Positions 1 to 5,369 of a stretch of DNA of 5,369 nucleotides are shown here, one piece after another. Each line of letters begins with the position of its first letter. Positions within the stretch are counted from its first letter, which is position 1. The DNA comes from Syntrophomonadaceae bacterium (GTDB lineage: Bacteria; Bacillota_D; Dethiobacteria; DTU022): assembly GCA_003564505.1 (NCBI GenBank), contig PXFD01000041.1, forward strand, positions 1 to 5,369, in the 5' to 3' direction. The translations under genes were made by a program, and so were the position numbers. The notes under the pieces were generated by a model. That model had not been told where the DNA came from and did not search any database. It was given only the letters and a program-made list of their open reading frames with translations.

Positions 1-1
1 A

Positions 2-253
2 GACAGGTGTATTAAGTGGAAACAAAAAGGCAAGTTAAATCATAGTCAATCTGCATTTGAACGAGCCCTCGATCTAATTTATCTTACCGTAGAAGACCCT
101 AAAAACAGGAACAGGTTAAAAGAAGTATTAAGAACCCGCGAAGCGCTAATCGATCACTTCGTTTATGATAATGAATATAATACCACTGATGAACAGTGGC
201 AAAGGTATTTTTACCAGTACAATTATGCCGCAGCCATGAAGAGGGGCAGATAA
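2..253 (+). CDS. Unidentified protein, C-terminal 83 residues (5' end outside window)
   Basis: This is an open frame entering from the left edge and ending at TAA (251-253); no start is visible. The 83 residues read like a soluble, mostly helical, charged protein tail. It has a CIKWKQKGKLNHS segment near residues 3-15, a helix ending in LTVEDP (residues 28-33), a basic stretch KNRNRLKEVLRTRE (34-47), and an aromatic-rich end (WQRYFYQYNY, residues 66-75) closing with AAAMKRGR. I do not recognise the family, and no catalytic motif can be assigned from this fragment. That it is a real gene rests on the uninterrupted frame, protein-like composition and plausible codon use. It is more AT-rich (about 37% GC) than the genes downstream. 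The 173-bp gap to the hydrolase suggests the two are not tightly coupled. Confidence 0.72.
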   Translation, partial: DRCIKWKQKGKLNHSQSAFERALDLIYLTVEDPKNRNRLKEVLRTREALIDHFVYDNEYNTTDEQWQRYFYQYNYAAAMKRGR

Positions 254-415
254 CACTTTGGGGATGCGAGCGTAGCTTTCCCTATTCCTCTTTTCCCAGT
301 CTCGATATTAACAATGCCGGTACATTGACTCTTTTTAAAATGTGTATAGTGCGGTGCATGTTATGTATCCAAGCAGCTATATTGATGACATGCTAAATAT
401 AGAGTGAATAGTTAT
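254..415 (+). promoter_or_regulatory. Intergenic region likely holding the hydrolase promoter
   Basis: This AT-rich gap separates the end of the left gene from the hydrolase ribosome-binding site, so a promoter for the hydrolase is expected here. The best -35-like hexamer is TTGACT at 325-330. A -10-like TATAGT follows at 345-350, but the 14-bp spacer is shorter than the usual 16-18, so the pair is not convincing. A TGCTAAATAT sequence at 391-400 is a second weak -10-like candidate without a matching -35. A short imperfect hairpin (GAGC/GCTT around a 3-base loop, near 267-277) follows the left gene, but its T-run is poor, so I do not call a terminator. Confidence 0.2.
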
Positions 416-422
416 GGAGGTG
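416..422 (+). promoter_or_regulatory. Ribosome-binding site of the serine hydrolase
   Basis: GGAGGTG is a strong match to the anti-Shine-Dalgarno consensus. The GGAGG core ends six bases before the ATG at 427. An in-frame TAG at 409-411 excludes any start further upstream, so the ATG at 427 is well supported. Confidence 0.85.
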
Positions 423-426
423 TCCT

Positions 427-1830
427 ATGCAGAGGAAAAAATCTTTTTTGCTAAAAGTTGTGCTGGTTCTTTTGATTCTTGTTTTCGGAGCTGCTGCCTA
501 CTATGTTTATTTTGCACTTCCTATCGGCACCGGGTACACGGCAAAATATTTATGTTCAAGCATTTTTATTACCGGCAGAAGTGAGGAGCAAACCTTTGAA
601 GAGGACATTCGCCCGGGGAATATTCTTTTTGGACTGGTATCGAGCAGTGTCGATTATGACGAAAAAACAATTACATCAAGAGGTCTCGGGCTTTTTCATG
701 AAAAGACCGCCGTATACCGTGAAGGCCTGGGGTGCACACTTCTTGTCGGCAGTGATGTTGAAAGAGATATAAGTGGGCTAACACCCCGGTTTTCCAATAG
801 TTCCACAGAGCCCTGGCCCGGGGGCGATTTCGTTGATACAGATGCTATTCCTCTCTCGGTTGACAAAAATAAGCTTGAAGAGGCAATTGATTATGCTTTT
901 ACCGAACCCGAGGGCGGTGGATTGCAAACCCGGGCTGTGGCTGTTGTTTATAATGGCGAATTAATTGCAGAAAGATACGCACCCGGGGTCGATTATATGA
1001 CTCCTTTAGTTGGATGGTCTATGGCTAAGACTGTTACCGGCCTTCTGACCGGGATGATGGTGGAAGACGGGCTCCTGGAAGTAGATCAACCGGCCCCAGT
1101 TGAATTATGGAAAGAAAATGGTGACCCCAGGGCAGATATAACTATCAACCATCTATTACAGATGACAACAGGTCTTGGGTTCGAAGAGGTTTACGGCCCC
1201 TTTGCCGATGCTACAAATATGCTTTATGAAAGCCGCTCCATGGCGGACTACGCAGCAGATAAGCCACTTAGTCATGAACCGGGAGAGTATTTTTATTACT
1301 CAAGTGGAACTACCAATATTTTGATGAAAATACTTATGGAAGCTGCGGGTGGAGAACTAAAGGATATACATAACTATATCATGGGCAGGATGTATAAACC
1401 GCTTGGAATGTCGACGGCCGTTTTTGAGCCTGATGCATCTGGCTGTCCGGTCGGTTCAAGCTATATGTATGCTTCAGCGAGAGATTGGGCCCGGGTTGGC
1501 TTATTTATGCTAAATGAAGGTATAGTTGATGGGCAGCTTTTACTTCCTGAAGGATGGATTGCTTACATGACAACGCCTTCTTCCTCATCGCGTGGAACGT
1601 ATGGGGCCCAGACATGGCTTAATCCTGATGATCCTGAAAAGCTAGCGTCCGAAGATCGCATATTTGAGAGTTTGCCGTCATCAATGTATTATTTGAGCGG
1701 ATTCAATGATCAGAATGTTTTTGTTTTCCCTGAGCAAGATCTTGTAATTGTCCGGCTCGGGGTTACTCATGAAAGCGGCCTCTGGGACAAAGAAGCCTTT
1801 GCCCTCATGGTTTTGGCGAGTATAGAGTGA
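427..1830 (+). CDS. Membrane-anchored serine hydrolase, class C beta-lactamase / NylB-like family
   Basis: This 467-residue protein has a positively charged N-terminus (MQRKK) and one hydrophobic segment at about residues 7-30, either a signal anchor or an uncleaved signal peptide. The catalytic domain is therefore predicted outside the membrane. Residues about 35-120 form an N-terminal extension with the TAKYLCSSIFITGR element seen in a subset of these hydrolases; the cysteine at 43 is too far from the start for a usual lipobox. The beta-lactamase-type domain follows from about 165. It has the nucleophile motif S198-M-A-K201, a YYSSGTTN motif with likely catalytic Y291, and a C-terminal block near 421-445 (SGFNDQ, then DLVIVRLG) replacing the classical KTG. 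Family members hydrolyse esters, amides, D-amino-acid peptides or lactams, and the substrate cannot be read from sequence. YSS in place of YxN argues for an esterase/amidase rather than a true beta-lactamase. It appears to be a single-gene unit. Confidence 0.9.
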   Translation: MQRKKSFLLKVVLVLLILVFGAAAYYVYFALPIGTGYTAKYLCSSIFITGRSEEQTFEEDIRPGNILFGLVSSSVDYDEKTITSRGLGLFHEKTAVYREGLGCTLLVGSDVERDISGLTPRFSNSSTEPWPGGDFVDTDAIPLSVDKNKLEEAIDYAFTEPEGGGLQTRAVAVVYNGELIAERYAPGVDYMTPLVGWSMAKTVTGLLTGMMVEDGLLEVDQPAPVELWKENGDPRADITINHLLQMTTGLGFEEVYGPFADATNMLYESRSMADYAADKPLSHEPGEYFYYSSGTTNILMKILMEAAGGELKDIHNYIMGRMYKPLGMSTAVFEPDASGCPVGSSYMYASARDWARVGLFMLNEGIVDGQLLLPEGWIAYMTTPSSSSRGTYGAQTWLNPDDPEKLASEDRIFESLPSSMYYLSGFNDQNVFVFPEQDLVIVRLGVTHESGLWDKEAFALMVLASIE

Positions 1831-1858
1831 TGGTTTAACAGGCTATTTAACTTGAATT

Positions 1859-1963
1859 AAAAGGGATTTGGGAGGGGATCAATTTGCGGCAGGTAGGCAG
1901 CGGCTTCTTCTAAAAAGCGGCTAAAAAGCAACCTGAACCCCCCCACCTACGGTATCCTTTTTT
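1859..1963 (+). terminator. Weak, extended terminator-like structure after the hydrolase
   Basis: AAAAGGGAT (1859-1867) can pair with ATCCTTTT (1954-1961) with one bulged G. Inside it, AGGTAGG (1891-1897) can pair with CCCACCT (1942-1948) with one mismatch. The outer arm ends in a T6 run (1958-1963), as in an intrinsic terminator. However, the loop is large and alternative pairings exist, such as CAGGT 1890-1894 with ACCTG 1931-1935, so this is only a possible terminator. No cleaner candidate was found between 1831 and 2147. Confidence 0.2.
1910..1929 (+). repeat. Two tandem copies of CTAAAAAGC
   Basis: CTAAAAAGC occurs at 1910-1918 and again at 1921-1929, giving an 11-bp period, close to one helical turn. 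The preceding AGCGGCT (1900-1906) is repeated at 1916-1922, so the whole stretch looks like a small slipped duplication. With only two copies it could be simple slippage or a paired binding site; the sequence alone does not decide. Confidence 0.5.
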
Positions 1964-2061
1964 CTATAACTTACTTATTTCAAGTGAGGTTAATGTTTTT
2001 ATGTTGTTGTAGATTTAAAAGGGTTGCTGTGACGAGTTCGCATTGCCAATAAAACACTTAG

Positions 2062-2100
2062 TTGCAGGATGCTTGCCAGTATTTGTAGAATCACTTTACT
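2062..2100 (+). promoter_or_regulatory. Candidate promoter(s) of the TPR-ATPase operon
   Basis: There are two weak overlapping options. TTGCAG (2062-2067) with TAGAAT (2086-2091) has an 18-bp spacer and a good -10 but a poor -35. TTGCCA (2073-2078) with TTTACT (2095-2100) has a 16-bp spacer, a good -35 and a weaker -10. Either would give an untranslated leader of about 40-50 bases before the ATG at 2148. No operator-like palindrome stands out beside them. Confidence 0.28.
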
Positions 2101-2133
2101 GACCAAATTTCTAAGCTTTAAAATTTTTAATGC

Positions 2134-2139
2134 GGTGAT
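2134..2139 (+). promoter_or_regulatory. Ribosome-binding site of the TPR gene
   Basis: GGTGAT lies eight bases before the ATG at 2148, a modest Shine-Dalgarno at good spacing. An in-frame TAA at 2142-2144 sits one codon upstream of the ATG, so no longer N-terminus is possible. Confidence 0.6.
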
Positions 2140-2147
2140 TATAAAAG

Positions 2148-3173
2148 ATGTCTGAAGACTATAAGAGTATTATCGACAAATGCTGGCAGCTGCGCAGGGC
2201 AAAGCATTTTGCGGAAGCAGAAATGCTGCTGCAGGAAAACCTGGAGCATATTACTCCTGGCAGTTTTGGCTATAGGGTATTAAGGGCCAACCTGGCTGAT
2301 GTTTTGCTGCAGCGGGGTGATAAAAAGGCTGCTCATGAGACGGCCCTCCAGGTTTTAGCCGAGGATCCTGATCAGGCAGTTGCCTTAACTGTTGTAGGAA
2401 TGATTGCTCTCTATAAGAAGCAGTATGACGAAGCTGTGGAGAACTTGAAAAGAGCATTCGAGCTGGTTCCAAGCGGTTACCGGGCCGGTCGTTTGGCCCG
2501 CGCTTACGAACTGGCCGGTGACCCGGAGAAAGCTCTGGCTGTGCTGCGCCAGACTTTAGAGCAAAATCCGCGGGATGGCTTTCTGCTACGTCAGTATAAT
2601 AAGCTGGAGCAAAAGGTAGCTGTTGAATTACCAACAGTAAAAATTCAGAGTCAATCGGAGCGGCCTGCTGTAGATGCCCCGGAGGAGAAGGACCACTTCC
2701 CCTATGCTGAGCAAATGCGGGCAAAACTAAAGGGCCTGGATCCTTCTGAAGCCGCAGCACAGCTGCAGAAAGTAATCAAGGTGGGCGAAAGAAAGCTTAA
2801 CCCTTATCTCTATATGCTTTTAGGCGATCTGCATCGTGATAGTAGAGATGAGGAAGGGGCTGTTGAAGCTTACCGGCAGGCCTATGAACTGGATTTTCAA
2901 AATCTGCAGGCTTTGTCGCAGTATCTCTTTGCCCTGCGGCGTACTGGTCGTAAACAGGATGCCTGGCACCTGTTAAAGGAGCTTCTGTCCCGGCGTCCTG
3001 ATGATGTTACGGCAAAATCGTCTCTTATTAAAGATGCAGGAGATCTGAACAAGGAAGAAGAGGCAGCCTTGTTTTTTGAGGAACTGCTGGAAAAATATCC
3101 GGACCGAAAAGAACTTTTTGGTGCAATTCGAAAGCTGCGCAAGGCAATCGAGCAAAAGGAGGAGCAGGAATAG
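2148..3173 (+). CDS. Tetratricopeptide (TPR) repeat protein, first gene of the ATPase operon
   Basis: This 341-residue soluble protein has no signal peptide or membrane segment and is built almost wholly of paired helices. TPR-like units can be seen at about residues 5-36, 43-74, 76-109 (ending FELVP) and 112-141 (ending EQNP). After a charged, proline-containing linker (about 155-195) they resume at 216-249 (GDLHRD...AVEAYRQAYELD), 250-284 and 285-318. The C-terminus is a charged KEEQE tail. TPR arrays bind other proteins, so this is probably a scaffold or adaptor and not an enzyme. Its gene ends in TAG directly followed by TGA, a tandem stop. The stop overlaps the GTG of the ATPase gene by one base, and the ATPase ribosome-binding site lies within its last codons. 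This tight coupling suggests that the ATPase is its functional partner. The partner assignment is inference; the TPR call is firm. Confidence 0.88.
   Translation: MSEDYKSIIDKCWQLRRAKHFAEAEMLLQENLEHITPGSFGYRVLRANLADVLLQRGDKKAAHETALQVLAEDPDQAVALTVVGMIALYKKQYDEAVENLKRAFELVPSGYRAGRLARAYELAGDPEKALAVLRQTLEQNPRDGFLLRQYNKLEQKVAVELPTVKIQSQSERPAVDAPEEKDHFPYAEQMRAKLKGLDPSEAAAQLQKVIKVGERKLNPYLYMLLGDLHRDSRDEEGAVEAYRQAYELDFQNLQALSQYLFALRRTGRKQDAWHLLKELLSRRPDDVTAKSSLIKDAGDLNKEEEAALFFEELLEKYPDRKELFGAIRKLRKAIEQKEEQE
3155..3162 (+). promoter_or_regulatory. Ribosome-binding site of the ATPase gene, inside the TPR gene
   Basis: AAAGGAGG is a near-perfect Shine-Dalgarno ending ten bases before the GTG at 3173, a slightly long spacing. 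A weaker AGGA at 3166-3169 lies closer. Its position within the TPR coding sequence implies translation coupled to the upstream gene. It decides in favour of the GTG start, because the first in-frame ATG (residue 78) falls after the Walker A motif. Confidence 0.75.
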
Positions 3174-5369
3174 TGAAAATCAGGGATTTGATTGAAGTTC
3201 CTCCTGTCCGCACAGTAATACGCCTGGCCGACCTGGCTGATAGTAGTCTGCGCCGCCACCTGGTTGAAACTTTTATTTTTACCGGTGAAGTTACCTTTAC
3301 CCTTGCTAATATCCTGGAAAAAGTTGCCGGGTCACAGGGTAAAGGCTTCTTTGTTATCGGTAATTTCGGATCCGGCAAATCACACCTTTTAAATGTGCTC
3401 AGCATGATAATAAATGATTCGGAAGCCCGCGAAGCTTTTAAAGCTTCCTGCCGGGAAGGTTATGCTTCTGAGAACCGGTTGTCTGACCTGCTTGAGCAGG
3501 CAGCACAGAAAGAACCTTTGGTTGTGGAAATATCACTGGTCGAACACAGCAACAGGGAATACCTTGAAGAAATAGTCCTAAAAGAAGTATCTGCTCGCCT
3601 GCAGGCTGCTGCCGGCAGTGGGGTTACATCGCACCTTGATATTGAAAGCCTGCACCGCCGGGAAGCCTTTGCAGCGATAGGCCAGGCAATAAAAGAGTTA
3701 AATCGCGGTGGCCTCCTGCTTTTATTTGATGAACTCTCCGAGTTTCTCAGGTCAAAAGAAAATCCCCGTGCTTATAACGAAGATGTCCGCTTTTTGCAAT
3801 ACCTGGGTGAATATGCCGAAACTCTTCCGGCCTGGATAGTTGCTACCATGCAGGAAAATATCGAAAACACAGGTTCTTTAGCCGGGGAACTGCTCCACAA
3901 GATCAAGGACCGCTATCCCGTCCGCTTTCACCTGAGTGGAGAACATGTCAAGGAGATTGTTGCCGGGCGCTTGATACGCAAAAAAGACAAGGCCGATGAA
4001 GAGCTTCCTCGTATTTACGAACAGCTGCAAAGTATGTTTACACACCTGCCTTTTTCACGTGAAGATTTTATGGACCTCTATCCTGTTCACCCGGCTACTG
4101 TGGAAATGCTTGATGAACTGCGCCCCCTTTTTTCTCAGCACCGGGGAGTAATTGACTTTATCCACCATCAACTGGCCGGTGATCCGGGAAGAGGTATTGA
4201 ACCGTTTATTGAATACTCCGAGCAGGAACTGCTCACTCCCGACTATATTTTCGATCATTTTCGTGAGCGGCTGCGTGAAACAGTGGAGACCAGCCCCTAC
4301 AGCGAACAGGTTTTCCATCATTATGAACGGGAAGCTGAGAGACTTTTTGATGATGAAGATGAAGTACAGACTGCCCTGCGTATTTTGAAGTTGCTTATCC
4401 TCGGGGCAGTGGCCCGAGATCCTCGTTCACTCAGCTTGACAGAGATCACCAGTCTCCTTTTATATCGCTACAGTATCCTGGAAAGCTCTGTAAACTATGA
4501 ATTTATTAAAGAGATTATGGATCGACTGATCACTCATGGAGCATACATATCCGCCCTGGAAAAAGATGGTGAAACCTACTATTCAATTGATCTGAAAGCT
4601 GATGTTGGCCTGCTGCTTGAAAAAAAGCTAAAAAAAATTAAGAATGAGCTAACTTCGGGAGACAGGCGCGTTATCGAAGACATAATTGCCTGGGTGGATG
4701 AAAGTTACCTGCCCCTTAAAAGTATGCAGCAAAATCCCAACCGCGACGTGGAGATTACCTGGCAGAATACCAGGCGGGAAGGCAAGGTCTTTTTTAGCAG
4801 CCCGGCCGGCCTGGAAAGTGAAGATGCAGTCGCTCTGGAAAAGGAGCTAATTGAGGGTGAAACAGATTTTTTGTTTTTCCTGGTTCCCCCGCAGCTGCCC
4901 GGTGAAGAGGAAAGTTCAGCCGATTTCTGGCAGGCCTATTTTGATCAGTGCATCAATGAACTGCGACAGTCAATGATCCTTTGGGTGCCGCGCGGCCTGA
5001 ACAGCACGGAAGAGAATATTTTACAGGATGCATATGCCTACCGGCGTTTGTATGAAGAGTATGCCGGGGATAACAGTCCGGTTGGCAGGCAGGCTGAGGG
5101 CCAGCTGGTCCTGCTGTTAAACGAGGAAAAGTCTAAAGTTAAAGAGCTGTTTCGTAAAATCTATTTCGGCGGTCGCTTAAAAGCAGGTAGCCAGATGCCG
5201 TCCCTGTCATCTTTCGGCTATCTGCCATTTGCGGACTTCGTAACCCGAGCCGCCGCTGAAGTCCTCAAAGAACGATATCCCCGTCATGCTGAAATAAGGC
5301 CACTGAGCGAGCAGGTTTCCGGAAGCCTTGTGCAGCGAACAATTGATCTGCTTTTTTCCACTGAGCTGG
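3173..5369 (+). CDS. Large P-loop ATPase, DUF6079 / PglY-BrxC-like (3' end outside window)
   Basis: The open frame runs from a GTG (sharing a base with the preceding TAG) through 732 codons to the window edge without a stop. The N-terminus KIRDLIEVPP and the following segment match the pattern I associate with DUF6079-like ATPases. Walker A is G63-NFGSG-K69-S70, and Walker B is LLLLFD186-E187 followed by LSEFLRSKEN. A sensor-1-like strand WIVATMQEN lies at 221-229. KIKDRYPVRF (243-252) offers an arginine-finger candidate. YPVHPATVEML...HRGVIDFI spans 303-330. A winged-helix-like segment covers about 420-480, then a mixed region with an ILWVPRGLN strand (602-610) and helices to the edge. Related proteins are usually over 1,000 residues, so perhaps 60-70% is visible. 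PglY and BrxC are ATPases of BREX phage defence, and a role in such a system is inferred here from family resemblance. It could instead belong to another DNA-linked operon; the right-hand neighbours would decide. Confidence 0.8.
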   Translation, partial: MKIRDLIEVPPVRTVIRLADLADSSLRRHLVETFIFTGEVTFTLANILEKVAGSQGKGFFVIGNFGSGKSHLLNVLSMIINDSEAREAFKASCREGYASENRLSDLLEQAAQKEPLVVEISLVEHSNREYLEEIVLKEVSARLQAAAGSGVTSHLDIESLHRREAFAAIGQAIKELNRGGLLLLFDELSEFLRSKENPRAYNEDVRFLQYLGEYAETLPAWIVATMQENIENTGSLAGELLHKIKDRYPVRFHLSGEHVKEIVAGRLIRKKDKADEELPRIYEQLQSMFTHLPFSREDFMDLYPVHPATVEMLDELRPLFSQHRGVIDFIHHQLAGDPGRGIEPFIEYSEQELLTPDYIFDHFRERLRETVETSPYSEQVFHHYEREAERLFDDEDEVQTALRILKLLILGAVARDPRSLSLTEITSLLLYRYSILESSVNYEFIKEIMDRLITHGAYISALEKDGETYYSIDLKADVGLLLEKKLKKIKNELTSGDRRVIEDIIAWVDESYLPLKSMQQNPNRDVEITWQNTRREGKVFFSSPAGLESEDAVALEKELIEGETDFLFFLVPPQLPGEEESSADFWQAYFDQCINELRQSMILWVPRGLNSTEENILQDAYAYRRLYEEYAGDNSPVGRQAEGQLVLLLNEEKSKVKELFRKIYFGGRLKAGSQMPSLSSFGYLPFADFVTRAAAEVLKERYPRHAEIRPLSEQVSGSLVQRTIDLLFSTEL

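Larger units (their letters stand above)
1831..2147. other. Gene-free intergenic region between hydrolase and TPR operon
   Basis: These 317 bp contain no supportable gene; every frame is broken or lacks a start with a ribosome-binding site. The left half is unusual. It has a G-rich stretch (GGGATTTGGGAGGGG near 1863-1877), two copies of CTAAAAAGC in an 11-bp period (1910-1929), and a run of seven C (1938-1944) followed by six T (1958-1963). The right half is AT-rich and carries weak promoter-like hexamers ahead of the TPR gene. It most likely combines the end of the hydrolase transcript with the promoter region of the next operon. Confidence 0.6.

Noticed and set aside
196..396. A 66-codon open frame on the + strand starting with GTG inside the left gene and crossing the intergenic gap.
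   Set aside because: It overlaps the end of the left gene in another frame, has no ribosome-binding site, and gives a cysteine-rich sequence without protein-like character.
530..560. Cysteine 43 of the hydrolase as a lipoprotein attachment site.
   Set aside because: It lies well beyond the hydrophobic segment and is not preceded by a lipobox-type LxxC/LAGC directly after the h-region.
479..772. A 97-codon open frame within the hydrolase gene.
   Set aside because: It is out of frame with the hydrolase, whose signal anchor and N-terminal domain are encoded in the same stretch.
398..1830. The 10-base sequence TATAGAGTGA occurs just before the hydrolase (398-407) and at its very end (1821-1830), as if the gene were flanked by direct repeats.
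   Set aside because: A 10-base match somewhere in a window of this size is expected by chance several times. There are no inverted-repeat ends or transposase, and the second copy is part of the coding end including the stop codon.
2251..2760. A 169-codon open frame on the - strand inside the TPR gene.
   Set aside because: It lies antisense to a clear repeat protein and its translation is proline-rich with no recognisable domain. It is a shadow of the coding strand.
3171..3176. Possible stop-codon readthrough or split gene joining the TPR protein and the ATPase.
   Set aside because: The two frames differ by one base shift (2148 frame versus 3173 frame), and the TPR frame has two consecutive stops (TAG TGA). 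They are separate genes with a proper ribosome-binding site for the second.
2897..3405. Overlapping - strand open frames across the TPR/ATPase junction.
   Set aside because: They are antisense to two well-supported genes, have serine/arginine/cysteine-rich unstructured translations, and have no convincing ribosome-binding site.
4055..4388. Short open frames on both strands inside the ATPase gene.
   Set aside because: They lie wholly within the ATPase frame, which continues uninterrupted and carries recognisable motifs on both sides.

Overview
The window carries four protein-coding regions, all on the + strand. They are the 3' end of an unidentified gene (2-253), a complete membrane-anchored serine hydrolase of the class C beta-lactamase/6-aminohexanoate-dimer hydrolase type (427-1830), a complete TPR-repeat protein (2148-3173), and the first 732 codons of a large P-loop ATPase (3173-5369) that runs off the right edge. 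No tRNA, rRNA, CRISPR array, transposase or insertion-sequence end was seen.

Strong Shine-Dalgarno sequences (GGAGGTG at 416, AAAGGAGG at 3155), a GTG start, moderate GC (about 46-48% in sampled coding stretches) and mixed codon use with many CTG leucines suggest a Firmicute of the Clostridia type. That is an inference from composition and ribosome-binding sites, not a phylogenetic placement. The leftmost gene is clearly more AT-rich (90 G+C in bases 1-240, about 37%).

Layout: the left gene ends at 253 and is followed by 173 bp of AT-rich sequence. The hydrolase comes next as what looks like a single-gene unit. A 317-bp gene-free gap (1831-2147) contains a short tandem repeat, a C7 run and weak terminator-like and promoter-like sequences. 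The TPR gene and the ATPase gene form a tight operon: the stop of the first (TAG) shares its last G with the GTG start of the second, and the Shine-Dalgarno of the second lies inside the last codons of the first.

The ATPase is the most interesting item. Its N-terminus, Walker A (GNFGSGKS), Walker B (LLLLFDE) and a YPVHP...HRG block resemble the large DUF6079-like ATPases related to PglY/BrxC of BREX phage-defence systems. A TPR protein as first gene of such an operon suggests the left end of a BREX-like or other multi-gene defence or DNA-transaction system. The diagnostic partners (methyltransferase, PglZ-type phosphatase, helicase) would lie to the right of the window, so this remains a hypothesis. 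The hydrolase shows no evident functional link to the operon.
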